Of a DNA stretch of 64,000 nt, positions 1-11,338 are shown in pieces. Each line of letters starts with the position of its first letter. The first letter of the stretch is position 1. The position numbers were made by a program, and so were the translations under genes. The stretch is from Oreohelix idahoensis (Eukaryota; Mollusca; Gastropoda; Stylommatophora; Oreohelicidae): the NCBI GenBank assembly GCA_024509875.1, contig JAMPIV010011353.1, forward strand, positions 62,001 to 126,000. The letters run 5' to 3'. A model generated the notes under the pieces. The model was given only the letters and a program-made list of their open reading frames with translations. It did not search any database and was not told the DNA's origin.

Positions 1-628
1 GATCCCAAGAACTTGGAAAACACTGCGCACCTTACGTGCAGGATCATTCGTGTCGTTATGCGGATTTTATCAAAAATACATCAAAAATTTTAACTCTATT
101 TGTGCTCCTCTGACTGATCTGACTCGCAAGGGACTTCCAGATAAAATTATTTGGACTGCGCAATGTGAATTAGCTTTCCAAGAATTAAAGGAAAAACTCA
201 CTAGCAAGCCTATTCTCAAATTGCCTGATTTGACACAGGACTTTGTGGTGAGAACAGATGCAAGTAATGTAGGCCTCGGGGCGGCCTTGTTGCAGAGGTC
301 ATCTTCCCTTGATGGGGAACTGAACCCAGTCGCTTATGCAAGTCGCAAATTGAATAAAGCGGAACAAGGATATTCTACAAGCGAAAAGGAAAATTTAGCG
401 TTAATCTGGGCAATAAAGAAGTTTCAAATCTATCTGTATGGTAGGACTTTTGTGGTCCAGACGGATCATCAGCCCCTCGTATTCTTATCTCAGGCTAAGC
501 ATGAAAACGCAAGATTGTTGAGGTGGTCTTTGTTACTGCAACCTTATCAGTTCATTATCGAATACATCCCAGGTTCATTAAATGTCGGTGCAGATTTCCT
601 CAGTCGGCACCCCTGTGATCAAGATTAG
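1..628 (+). CDS. Ty3/Gypsy pol 3' fragment: RT thumb and RNase H
   Basis: The frame is open from the left edge to the TAG at 626-628, so the protein is truncated upstream by the window. The first 30 or so residues (with LCGFYQKYIKNF) match the RT thumb of Ty3/Gypsy elements. A complete RNase H follows, which degrades the RNA strand during reverse transcription. All four catalytic acidic positions are visible in their usual contexts: TDASNVGLGAALL, SEKENLALIWA, QTDHQPLVF and NVGADFLSR. The frame stops only about eight residues after DFLSR, and no integrase follows. In most Ty3/Gypsy elements integrase lies after RNase H. In the Gmr1-like clade it lies before RT, and this end would fit that order. 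Truncation or deletion is the alternative. The frame itself has no lesion. The class is secure; the clade is inference. Confidence 0.88.
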   Translation, partial: IPRTWKTLRTLRAGSFVSLCGFYQKYIKNFNSICAPLTDLTRKGLPDKIIWTAQCELAFQELKEKLTSKPILKLPDLTQDFVVRTDASNVGLGAALLQRSSSLDGELNPVAYASRKLNKAEQGYSTSEKENLALIWAIKKFQIYLYGRTFVVQTDHQPLVFLSQAKHENARLLRWSLLLQPYQFIIEYIPGSLNVGADFLSRHPCDQD

Positions 629-1990
629 AAAGTGGTAGGCGTGAGGAGGAATTTTATCTATGTGTATCACTGGTTTTGGAACTTGCCGTAGTGCATGTTC
701 TCAGGTGGGGACATGTGTGATGATGTCACCATGAATTAACGTTAAAATATCTCCAAGATTAACGAGAAAATGTACGGATAAAAATAATGCGTGAGATACT
801 AGGAGACATGGTCGCCCATGCCAGCCCTTCCAGCCCATTCAAATTATCTAGTTAGACGTGCAGACGGAACGTTTACCCTTTGCAGACGGGAGAGAACGGA
901 GGACACAAAAAAGGAAAAATATGACTGAACACGTGTTTGAAGTTCGAACGGCAAAAAGACGCAATGGGGGGTGAAAGGAAAAAAATTCACGTCCCCTAGT
1001 TGACACAAGTAAGGAAATGGACAAGAAAAGGACCTTAGCTCTTATTCGAGACAGTCATTTCTTGGACGTTTTTCGATACTTGGTCTTTTATTTGAATGCC
1101 GCGGCAAAACACATGGTAGAAGGGTCTCGAACAAATTTCAAAAATTAAATTTGAGAAAAAATATGTTTTTTCTTAATAATAGAGTTATGAAAATAAAACC
1201 TAGCTAGTTTGATAGCCCATCTTGAGCAGAGAAATAATATGCTTTCATTTATACAGACGGATAGATAGTAAGGAAGATATTGACAAAAGACTGTATTGTT
1301 CATATCATACGAACCACTGCACTGTTAACCCATGTCACAAAAATTTCGAAAATCTTTGCCTTGAGCCTGCAAACGTAAAAATCTAGCTGTAATTAAAGAG
1401 AGGGGATGTGGTGGAGAATTGTAGCTAAAAATAACTTAGGCAGCAGATTCGTGTAGGAAATACATGTAAAACCAAGTGTGTTTTTATGAAAAAACAAGTA
1501 GAGACAGACGGACTAACATGTTGACCGTAATACATACTTGACTGAGATTTGACTGAAGTGACTTTTTGGTTGTAATTTGAAAGTTAGGGGGGAAGTCGGC
1601 GATTGGTCAACGCATTTTATAGTAGCGGGATAGAGAGGTGAAAGTTTGCCATTTGACATAAGTCTGTTCAGAGACGCAGTTTGAATCCATGGTGGTGTTG
1701 CTTCCATAAGAATACAAATATATAGGAACGTCATCATACAGCCAGCAGCTCAGCTGAGTTTTGCTAGCAACTTTAACTGTGTTCTCAATTCTGAATTCCG
1801 GTAAGAATGAACAATATTTATTTTGTATATTTTAATAATTCGAGTGATTGATACTGCCATATCATAAAAAATGATTACGACAAGTAAGTGTTCGCTCTAG
1901 ATCCCCAGCCCTAGTACAGGGTCTAGAGACATACATACAAAGAACATATATAGGAACGCCTAAATAAAACTATGAAAAAAGGATCTAGTG
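629..1990. other. Flank of the pol fragment, no gene recognised
   Basis: No recognisable coding sequence. A purine-rich stretch, CAGGTGGGGA near 700-709, is followed by TGTGTGATGATG at about 712. It could be the polypurine tract and the start of the 3' LTR of the element at 1-628. I could not find a second LTR copy or the LTR end, so this is only a suggestion. Confidence 0.3.
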
Positions 1991-3432
1991 TTGAGATCAG
2001 TGGAACATATCACCTATCTTATTCAATAGCAGGAAGCTATTGAACATATATCAGATGCAATGTAGTCTTGGGGAACCAGTACTATGTGAAACCAACTTGG
2101 TAAGATGTGCTGTGTGGTCAGAGAGATCTGACCCCGTCTATGTGGTGTTGTTGGTGTGTAGTGTTGTGTGCAGAAGTGGTTCAGGAGCTAGAGTTCTGAC
2201 ACATGACCCAATACTTTTGTTTCAGAACTGTGAGTTTCTATTTGGCACCAAAGCGGTGTCAAATGCTGTAGTAATATATACAAGTGTGGACCAGTGCAGT
2301 CTATCATTGTGTCAGAACAGCCGTATATTGCCCCCAGCACGGAGAGGTGGGGCCACAAGACTCCTGTACAAGATCGACGCAGGCGAGATAAGTAATATCT
2401 GGCCTGCTGGACTTTCACCAACGAAATTTTCAACTAATTTATCTATAATTTACCATCTTATAAAGACATTCCATTCGGGGAAATTAACTATGTATTTATC
2501 CCTTAAGTCAATGGACAATGTTTGGTACTCATAGACTGGGAGTGATGACACCACCCCAACAGCATATCTAGTAATAAGTTCTCCTAGGACTTTCTTAATA
2601 TAATTATTATTAACCAGTCATTTGAAATAATTAGTCACACATTTTCCATTTTATTATGTCATATGATTATGCATTCCATTTATAATTCCATAATATTTCA
2701 TAGGTTCTGACCAACAAACATTTGGTTCAGAACAAAATAAATTTACCAAAAGATGTAACATTTTAAACTTAAACAGCCTGAGTTAGTTCAGTGTGTTATA
2801 AATTTTATTAATATTATTAGACTTCTTAATTATCTGTGTGTGTGTGTGTGTGTGTGTAATCTACCACAACACATTACATATCAGTACCCTAGACTTTTAA
2901 CGTAGCCACATTCATTAGTCAAAAAGATATGTGTGAGGTCGTTAGTGGTAGTAAGAAGGGCTTTCTGTAATTCACATCTACATTTATCTCAGGAGCCTTC
3001 ACAGCTGACCTCATACATCACACTAGGTAACATTAACCATACAATACCATCAAAATCCACTACAACATAATCCAAAATTATATAATATCACATTAATATC
3101 AGTGAGTTTTATTGTTGTATTGTTAGTCCACTAACTTCCCTTGGCAAAAGTTACGTTTCTTGAAAGATTATAATGACATCACTTTACCTGGTTATCTTGT
3201 CCGTGAGTCTGTTATACAAATGAGCTTTCTAATCACGCCTATAGGGGATTGACAATTGAGCTGTGTTCCAAAAAACAATACTCCTTCTTTCTCAAACACT
3301 ATCATGCGTCTACGTGAATATTTTCAAAGAAAGCAGTCGTCAGCTTGAGGCTAATTGTTTCTCTATAGAACATTTCTGCAAATAGTACTGGTGACGGCCA
3401 TATGTGCTGTCCATGTTCCGCTTATGTTGATG
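1991..3432. other. Non-coding stretch with a short (TG)n run
   Basis: I see no supported gene here. A pure TG dinucleotide run lies at about 2834-2857. The open frames present are AT-rich, have no recognisable domain and are not supported as genes. Confidence 0.6.
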
Positions 3433-3789
3433 TCACGGGTTGCTTCTCTTTGCTCGGCAGTCATGGTCCAGCAATGGCCAAAACCTAGAGTATCTAATGT
3501 GATTCTTCAAATATATCTACCTTCGCACAAGATTACTCTTGGCAGAGATGCCAATAGAGTGCTTCTACCTTGAGGGAGTCTTCACTAGATACTCAGAAAT
3601 CAAGAACAATGCTGAATGTGACTTGGCACAGTTAACTTATTATCTACCCAACAACTTCTGTGAAGAGATATATTATTGTGTGATTTAGCCCCCGACTGAT
3701 TTAATAAAATCTTAATTTAATTGCTCTGTTTTACGTGTATTTAAATTAACTGAGACATACGGGTCCAGTACACTCAAAAGGACTAAACC

Positions 3790-3790
<1 letters not shown>
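3433..3790 (+). repeat. Dispersed repeat A, copy 1
   Basis: This block begins at a TCACGG motif and contains TGGTCCAGCAATGGCCAAAA followed by CAAGATTACTCTTGGCAGAG. The same ordered blocks occur at 24258-24560 and 37854-38160 on the plus strand and at 34021-34321 and 54885-55192 on the minus strand. This copy runs into a (TA)n tract. I do not recognise the family; a non-autonomous transposon or a SINE-like element are both possible. Confidence 0.75.

Positions 3791-3792
<2 letters not shown>

Positions 3793-3856
<64 letters not shown>
3793..3856. repeat. (TA)n microsatellite
   Basis: About 64 bases of pure TA repeat directly downstream of repeat A. The minus-strand copies of repeat A at 34 kb and 54.9 kb also have TA runs at the same end, so the tract appears to belong to the repeat. 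Confidence 0.95.
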
Positions 3857-3859
<3 letters not shown>

Positions 3860-3989
3860 AGCAATTATATTTAATAGTGTAAAATGAATCATTCTTTTTT
3901 TAGAACATAATCATCACATTGTGATGTCATAGATATTGAGGGAATTGACTGAAATAATTTCACATGGCAGCTTTTAAGTTTGTACTTAG

Positions 3990-4385
3990 TTGCGAGTAAA
4001 TTTTGGGACTACCTCTGCTTTGGATCTCTTTGAGAAACCAGCATAAAGCAGTCACCAGCTCTTGCAGTGGTTATTCATGAAATCATTGTTCTTTATGCTG
4101 AGGTTGCCAGCCTCGTATGACTTGAACATCCAATAGTAATTTTTACATGTTAATAAATCAAAAATCTAGAATTATGAAATGTACAGCTTACCCCAAAATC
4201 TCTTGGGAATACTGACTCCTGGCTCAGATAAATAGTAAAGGCAACTTGTTTAGAATGCCTCTGACACGAGGTCTGGAGTATTACTTTACACCAGGCTAAC
4301 ACTCTGACTTTGTGTTCAGATTCTAGGATCCCGGCTTCCCGTATTAATGTAGGTAGATTTGTTCTGGGTTTTAAGTCCATAAGAT
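3990..4385 (+). repeat. Dispersed repeat C, copy 1
   Basis: A stretch containing ATAAAGCAGTCACCAGCTCT and then TTCATGAAATCATTGTTCT is repeated in diverged form at 39040-39480, including the downstream part with TGTTCTGGGTTTTAAGTCC (TATTCTGGGCTCTGAAGTCC in the other copy). Repeat A lies just upstream in both places, so A and C may be parts of one longer repeat unit. Confidence 0.65.
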
Positions 4386-5718
4386 GCTAAAATAAGGTCC
4401 AGTCCGATAAATGAAATTATAATCCTATTCCTTTCTATGACTAGCTGGTTGTTTTCTTGATGAGGTGAATTTCAGTGCTCTAAACTGACGAAAGTGTTAG
4501 TTTAAATTGCAACTTGCGTACCACGCCAGTGGTTGTTACTATCTGGCCAGGCTCCAGTCAGAGGTATTGTTTATAACATATAGAAAAACCAAGAAAATTG
4601 TATTCAATCATACATGTTTTGATGACGTTTATCTCAACAATTTCCTCATAGGAAAATTATGCATGATTTTTTGAAAAGTCACTTTCCATATAAGAAATTG
4701 TTATTTCCGTCGATTATCGTTTGTGTTTACACTCACGACTTATAATATCTTCGTAACATTTCTGTCCTGAAGCGATTACAACATTTCGGTCGTCTTCTGG
4801 TGTGTGTCATATGAACGGCGCTCCTTGTGCAAACACAAACACCTAGTGTCACTACACGAAAATGACTAGCCGCCAATCAGGTCTTACCTGTATCGACTCT
4901 CAGCGAGGATGATCAGGTAAACAGACATGGCAAATTATTACAGGAAGAAGTGTAAACAAAATACCAAATATTGTCCGACGTAGGAATATAGAACGTGAAG
5001 AGCACAAAATGAATTACGGGATGGCACAAGAAATGAAAACATCTGAGGTCATTCTGTGACTGTTAGGCATCTGTAAAGCAGTTGTTCAGCAGTCATTGTC
5101 ACGTTGACTGATAATTTGTCTTTCCATCACGTCCCAATTTTATTACTCTTTTAATGTCCTGGTTTCTTTGACTTTTGTATTTTCTTTCTTTGGATTTTAC
5201 CTACGTGGCCCATTATTCCTCTCTTAGACCCACCCCGCCGCTTCGTTTAGTTCTGGCCTTCTTTATAAATTCCCCACTGGTCAGTAGCGGTCAGCTCAGC
5301 TTACGATAGTATTATCTAGCTGCACCTGGTGTTCGTCTGACCAGAGGAATGTCTTGCTGGTAACAGGTTTGATCTCCGATTCAGGGGAGATAACAATCGC
5401 GGTCGGTATTTGAGGTTTTGGCCCTCGAGCAAAGAGAGAGATCATAATATTATGCATTTGTCTATCGGGGAAACTTTCTCGCTGTTGTTGCTTCTGACGT
5501 ATACCTCTAGAATTGCATCTGTCTTACTCTTGATTACGTTATACGCCGAACATCTGTAGAAACAAGCCATGCCAGGTGTCCGGGTAGTGTATTTGTAAAC
5601 TATAAGAAAAGATGGTTTTAATCAGTCAGCGACACTCGTAAAATATTTCCTGCCCGAGAGGAACACAATGAGAATAAGGCAGACGATAACACAGAACTAA
5701 ATGTTATTTGCCTATGTT
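4386..5718. other. Non-coding stretch, no feature supported
   Basis: No gene recognised. A TATAAAT at 5264-5270 is followed by TCAGTAG at 5281. The spacing is shorter than usual for a TATA-initiator pair, so I do not call a promoter. Confidence 0.5.
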
Positions 5719-5723
5719 CTCGG

Positions 5724-6388
5724 TGTGACGAGTAGGGTGTATGTGGGTGGATGTAAGTTAGACAACACTTATACACCGCTCGTATAGCTCACTGTCTAGG
5801 AATAAAGTACTAACTCCAACAGCTCTGTCAATCTCCAACAATGTACTAGATTCACAAATAAATAACAATGGACGTAGGGCCATTACAAATATTAGATACA
5901 TCACCAATCCCAAGTATCCGCACACACTCTGCTTCTCGGAATAACTACAGCCACAAATAGGCTACTCCATGAATAACTACCGCAACGTCTACAACACAAC
6001 TCCAGCCCTCTACTCACGCCCTACTATAGACATCCACCTTTCTCCTCTCTACGCTCTACGCTGTCTTCTGTCTACTGTCTGCTCTCTCTCTACTCGCTCA
6101 ACTCTCTACTGACCCAACACACATCTCCAACCAACACACACCTCCCTCTGACTGCCCCTTTCATGCATATTCACTAAAACCCGTGAAACCCTTTCACGCT
6201 TCACTGATCTTCATTCACGCATCACAAAAGCTAACAGCTTGTCTCAAGCAATGCTCACAACCCTGCTTGTAGCTTAATCATTACAATGCACGCAATCCCC
6301 GCTCACAACAACTCACATAACTAATAAACTCCCACTGGAGCACGGGAACATTCACACATGCAAAATACCATCATAACACTCCGTGACA
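5724..6388 (-). repeat. Element I 3' LTR
   Basis: This 665-bp repeat is nearly identical to 11339-11999, with a few substitutions and small indels (for example a four-base difference near 6135). In coding orientation it starts TGTCACGGAG and ends ACTCGTCACA, so it has the canonical TG...CA ends. The close match between the LTRs suggests recent insertion compared with the rest of the window. Confidence 0.93.
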
Positions 6389-6404
6389 GCCACCCCTTTC
6401 CCCA
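6389..6404 (-). promoter_or_regulatory. Element I polypurine tract
   Basis: In coding orientation the sequence is GGGGAAAGGGGTGGC, ending directly at the first base of the 3' LTR. That position and purine content are those of the plus-strand DNA primer of LTR retrotransposons. Confidence 0.85.
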
Positions 6405-7019
6405 CGTGAAAAACCAGTGTTTTTCACAGTGAAGACAAAGATGGGAGTCCTATACATCATCAAACTTAAACTACATCATGAAAGTAAACAATGCTTCCAT
6501 ACAAAATACATCAACTCACACTAATAGCATACACATTATTCTAGCGATAATCACATTCAATATTTTTAAAGTTAAACAAAATTCATTTTCATATCAGAGA
6601 AATGCCTACATAATCTACAAACTTCATGTAAAGTCATCAAATTTATACAAATATAACTACCAGTAAACATTCTTTATTATAATCAAAATTCTCTCGTCTG
6701 GTATCTTGTCCTACATCAAACTGTTGTAAGGTTAATGTTCAGCTGCTTGGTGACTTGGCAGACTGCAGAAAACTCGTTGCAACTCCCTATGATCAATGCT
6801 GAAGCATCTGCTCTGAGAAAGAAAATTTTGTCTAAATCAGAAAGCAACAAAAGTTGACTACTTGCAAAAATCTTCTCAAATTTTATCTAAGTCACTTTTG
6901 ACACTTATTTGAACAGATCACTCTATTATGCCTTCCCTTCTGAGTTAATGATGTTAGTTTTCGGGTTCTGTAATTTCAATATTATATTATCAGCGGCCTT
7001 TTCTGGCATCATATTTATC

Positions 7020-8204
7020 TCAGCCTTGGTCATATTCTTCAGGGTAACTGCTCCATTTAGGATGACGACATCCTCGGCTACTATCAAAGCTACAACAATA
7101 GCTCTCACCACCATCATTCCATCTACGACGTGCCCTACTGTAAAGATGGTTACTCGCTTTTTTTCTGCCCAGGCAATCTCTTCTGAAACTACCTCTGTAT
7201 ATTTCTCCAGCTTTTTGTTCACTATATCTTGGTCTGCTGGAACAAAATCCTCTGTTTATATCTTGTCCTCTGTACCTGTTTCTAAATCCAATCCGACGTT
7301 TACTTTGAAAATTACCACAGTAATCATTACTACTCATGCGGCTTCCTCTAAAGTGTCTGGAATCTCTTAAGCCACTGGTTTCTCTTATGTAATTTTTCTC
7401 ACGTGGCATACGAGCACCACGACCTACTCTGCGATACTTTTCAATCAGCTTTCTGCGCTCTTCTTTCATCCGGTCTGTCTCAAGATATTTGACAGATCCA
7501 TAACATTCACTTTCTTCTGGCAAAGTAAAGTTCACCTTTGTTTCATTTACTGCCCTTTCCTGAATATTCATCTTGCGTTCACCCCATTTCTTTGCTGATT
7601 TAATATGCCTCTCAATGTTAGTTTCTGGTTGACCCAGCTGTTTTGGAAACGATATATCTTCTTATTGGGGTGAAATTAAATTTAATACTGAAGTATCAGC
7701 AACTCGGACATTACCAGATGAAATGCTATCTACCGGAATTACCCTAGGTTTTCCTTGCAATCTAGTAGTTCCTCCATAAGTATCGTCTCTATGTTTGTGC
7801 TTCCATAGTTTGATATCGTCATCAGTGCATTCTTTGATACCACGAATATTTCCAAGTATTAGATCAGCGACCGCATTATCATCGAGAACACATGCTTTTA
7901 CCCTACCCCGCAACAATGGCGTATCAATATCTATCAACACCAGAGGATAAAATTCTACCCTGCCACCAAAAGTGATACATCGAGCAGTTTGCCCCAATCA
8001 AGGAGACCCCTCAATGCACGATCTCTGCACCCCAACTGTCGTACAACCTGTATCCCTCAAGACGGATACAACTTTATGTCCTACATACCCTGGATGCAAG
8101 ACTATGTTCCCATCTGTATGAACTGCTGACAAACATGGAAGTGGGTGGCCACAAATCAGAATTGGTGTCTCATCTTTATGAAAAAAGTCGTCTGCACCCT
8201 TCAC
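7020..8204 (-). pseudogene. Element I protease plus basic C-terminal region
   Basis: Reading on the minus strand from 8204, the frame contains VVSVLRDTGCTTV, with the DTG active-site motif of a retroelement aspartic protease, which cleaves the Gag precursor. An in-frame TGA at 7998-8000 interrupts it. Beyond the stop the same frame continues with VADLILGNI, the usual C-terminal signature of these proteases. A TAA at 7662-7664 comes next. The frame is then open for about 214 codons to 7020. Its last 140 or so residues are rich in Arg, Ser, Gly and Tyr (for example YSRARRRWNDGGESYCCSF) and end YDQG. This tail resembles no RT, RNase H or integrase I know; RNA binding would be a guess. The protease frame overlaps the end of gag by about 29 bases. 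Confidence 0.75.
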
Positions 8205-9575
8205 AACTCTCGTTGTTGAATGTATCTAAGACTACCACCGAACTTGCACGTTCAAACTTCCTATTAGGACAATCAAATTGAAGGTGGCCAATCCCATTAC
8301 ATAGAAAGCATCTGTACTCCTCACGCTGGCTCTTCTGTGGATTACCATGAGTGCTAGTCTGAGGCTCGGCCACAGACTGAGGTTCAGGTATGTCACAAAG
8401 TTTTGCTCCATGGCATGGTGATCCACATTTAAAACCACCAGAAGGTCTTCTAGTACCTGACTCTGCCATATTCTGCTGTTTCCTGGGGGATGTACGGTAG
8501 TCTGTTTCTGTCCACCTCTTATTTATTGCCTTCCTATCATAAGGTCTCTCCCCACTACGAGAATTTTGTCTCCGATATGGTCGTGTTTCTTAACTCCGCT
8601 TAGCCACACATGTCGTAAATGTTTCTGGCACCGCCGATTTATGAATCGGTCTCCCCGGATGTGCGGTTGCGTACTGTTGACCTAACTGAGACATTGCCGA
8701 AATATTTTCCGGTTTTCTTTCCTGGAAAAAAGCCAACAACTCCGAGCTACAGGAAGACATCACCTTATCACGTAAGATCAAATCACATAGGCCATCAAAA
8801 TCTCTAGCAATGCCCGATAGGTCAATCCACCTATTCAATAACATCTTAATCTCTGCGATAAACTCTGCAAAATCTTCCTCACTACTTGGCATCGCACTGT
8901 GGAACTTTAACCGATAGCCTTGTTCATTTAACCTGTACCTGCGTAACAAAGTTTCCTTCACTATGTCATAATTTAATCTATCTTCCACAGTTAATTGAAA
9001 AACAGTTTTTAATGCTGACCCTGTTAAATAATCTGTCAACAGTGATCCCCACAGTTCTTTACTAATCTTTAAGGCAGTTGCCTTCGTTTGAAACCTCTCC
9101 AAAAAACAGTCCATAAAATCTATGGATTCGTTGAAAGTTGGGAGTTTCAACTTGTACATACTCCCGTACTCTTTTTTGATGATGCGTCATTACCTGATTT
9201 CTCTAACTCGAGTCTTCTCAAGGATACCTCTTTGTCACTTCTATCTTTTTAATTTCTTTCTGTGCTTCTATCTCTTTAATTTCTTTCTGTGCTTCTATTT
9301 CTTTCATTTCTTTCTGTGCTTGTATTTCTTTCTCTTTCATTTCTTTCTGTGCTTGTATCTCTAATCTCTTAGTCTCTTCCTCTGCTTTCTTAGTTTCTCC
9401 CTCTGCTTCCGCTTTCTTTCTCTCTCTCTCGCTCTTCATGTCGTTCTTGTCTATCCTGCACCTTTTTAAATTGAGCTTGTGCCTCTTTCAATTGAGCCTG
9501 TGCAAACTCTAAGAGATCCTCTCCAGACTTTCCTATCTTCTCACCAACGAGGATAAAATCCATAAGTGTTGACAT
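8176..9575 (-). pseudogene. Element I gag: coiled coil, SCAN-like capsid, zinc knuckle
   Basis: The start codon at 9575 (MSTLMDFILVGEKIGK) begins a Lys/Glu-rich coiled-coil region with repeated IQAQKEMKE and IEAQKEIKE units between about 9440 and 9230. The capsid-like part at 9159-8590 has the pattern LNRWIDLSGIARDFDGL followed by LILRDK and SELLAFFQE. This resembles the SCAN fold known to derive from Gmr1-like Gypsy gags. A CCHC zinc knuckle, CFLCNGIGHLQFDC, at about 8320-8275 would bind genomic RNA. At least two frameshifts lie in the coiled-coil region (about 9430 and 9240), another in an A6 run near 9175, and an in-frame TAA at 8590-8592. The gene is dead. Its relative at 43126-44601 has the same domain order. 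Confidence 0.82.
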
Positions 9576-11319
9576 GATTATGAAAATATCTGACTTATAT
9601 GCACCTCAAATACTCTAACTTAATGTCAAAATAGTTCACACCTCAAAATAATATTTTAAATAACCACCAAGATAATACCTTACTCACTGTCTTACTCAAA
9701 TAAATTATTAGCCCTACAAAACAAACAATGACACAAATGATGATGATAAACAGTACACCCTAATTTAACAAACAACAACTTGGTAGGTTGGTAACAAGAA
9801 CAAGAAAAGATGTGTGACAGAAGTGATATTGAAATATAAAGTACCTAACCTTTATAACACACGGAAACAGGAGATTGAAAAAAAATTACGTATTTACAGG
9901 ATAGTGTAAGAAGAAAATGACTGAAGAAAACCCCATATACATAGAACGCCAAGGAAGGAATATAAGACACTACAAACAACAAACTGCACGTAAACAACTA
10001 ATGCAAAAATGCACACTTTATTCGTGAAGGGCAATACAACTGATCCTGCCCACAGGATAGGACCCCTTCTAAGAATAAATAGCGCAAAATCCTATAGATG
10101 AAATCAAAACACAAATACATAACATAATCGTCACGCCAACAACAACAATAAAACAATGAATGCCAAGGGAAGCCTATAGAGCAATCTGGACAAATAAATG
10201 AAATATGGCCTTAGAATGGTGAAGCAAAACAAACTAAGGTTACATAGCTTTTTATGATATACTGGAATTGCAGGCTATGGCGATAAACTGATCTGATCTG
10301 TTGTCTCCAAGTCACCTCTGCAGCAGTAACTTTGAGAAGTCCAAACACTACAACAGTTCCTGTGAGGAATATGTTTAATACACACTTAGTATATAATTTA
10401 ATCTCTTAGCATCTAACTCAAATGGACGAAAGAACTAGAGAGAAAGATGACAACTAGGGTTCGTACAGTTATAAGTAACGTAGATATAAGTAATGTGTAA
10501 GGCAGATAAGAATAGCATAGCTAAAGGTACAGTAGATATACAATTAATTATAAATAGTCTAACCTAAACCTACATTACATATAAACATGCAAAGTCAGAG
10601 TGAAAACTACTGATTTCTTATGAAATACACTGTTAGTGCTATATAAAACAACAATTACCTTTTTAACTAGAAACTTAATAAACACTTTACTAGAACATTA
10701 GTATACTAGAGCATGAAAGAATGTTACGTAACTTTCTTACACGAATAACAACAGAATAATATCTAATTAAGCTATATCTTAAGGAATTATGACGAACACT
10801 AATTGTTCACAGAACAACTACATAATACTTAAATCCCAAGCGTGTAGATATGTTTATAATGTCTTCAGCCAGTCCCAAGGTTGATGAAATATGAAGACCA
10901 CACACAGCACGCACAACACACTCAGTTCAGATTCTGTAGCGTCACTAGCTACACACCTTGGAAAACAGGGCTCGTGTTTTCCACTTCACACACAGCAACA
11001 CGACAGTTTCACAGGTCTACTTCTTCTGGTCACAACAGATTCTCCTAGATAAACAGTAGGTTCTCCTTGGTCACAACACACCGTTTCACAGCCGCAGTAA
11101 GCGATGAATGTAAACAGACCTGTAAGAAAAGTATTCTTAGCACACTGTTTATTCGCCAACACACAGTCACCGCTGACCGTTGACCCAGATTTGAACAGTG
11201 TCGAATCGTCTGGTTACTGTAAAGTTGTCACACTTCGCTGCGTTGAAAAACATAGGCTGCTGACCAAATGACCTCAGATCACTTTAGGGATGCACAACTT
11301 TGGGTTCGTTTGTAACATC
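9576..11319 (-). other. Element I 5' leader, about 1.7 kb, non-coding
   Basis: Between the PBS and the gag start there are about 1740 bases with no recognisable coding sequence on either strand. This is long for a Ty3/Gypsy leader; element II has about 420 bases here. It could hold packaging signals, an inserted repeat or a decayed extra gene. I recognise nothing in it. Confidence 0.55.
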
Positions 11320-11337
11320 CAAATAGACGAGCTCCCA
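11320..11337 (-). promoter_or_regulatory. Element I primer-binding site
   Basis: In coding orientation the 5' LTR ends CA, then after one base comes TGGGAGCTCGTC. PBS sequences start TGG, the complement of the tRNA CCA end. The first twelve bases resemble the tRNA-Pro type site (TGGGGGCTCGTC) with one mismatch; later bases do not. The tRNA assignment is tentative. Confidence 0.65.
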
Positions 11338-11338
11338 A

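Noticed and set aside
2040..2534. 164-codon open frame
   Set aside because: No recognisable domain; composition follows the local sequence; another open frame of comparable quality overlaps it on the minus strand. Not supported as a gene.
6909..7370. 153-codon plus-strand open frame
   Set aside because: Antisense shadow of the element I protease and basic tail region; it has no domain of its own.
9122..9364. Plus-strand frame rich in Phe, Leu and Tyr that resembles a membrane protein
   Set aside because: It is the complement of the Lys/Glu coiled-coil repeats of element I gag; the hydrophobic pattern is an artefact.
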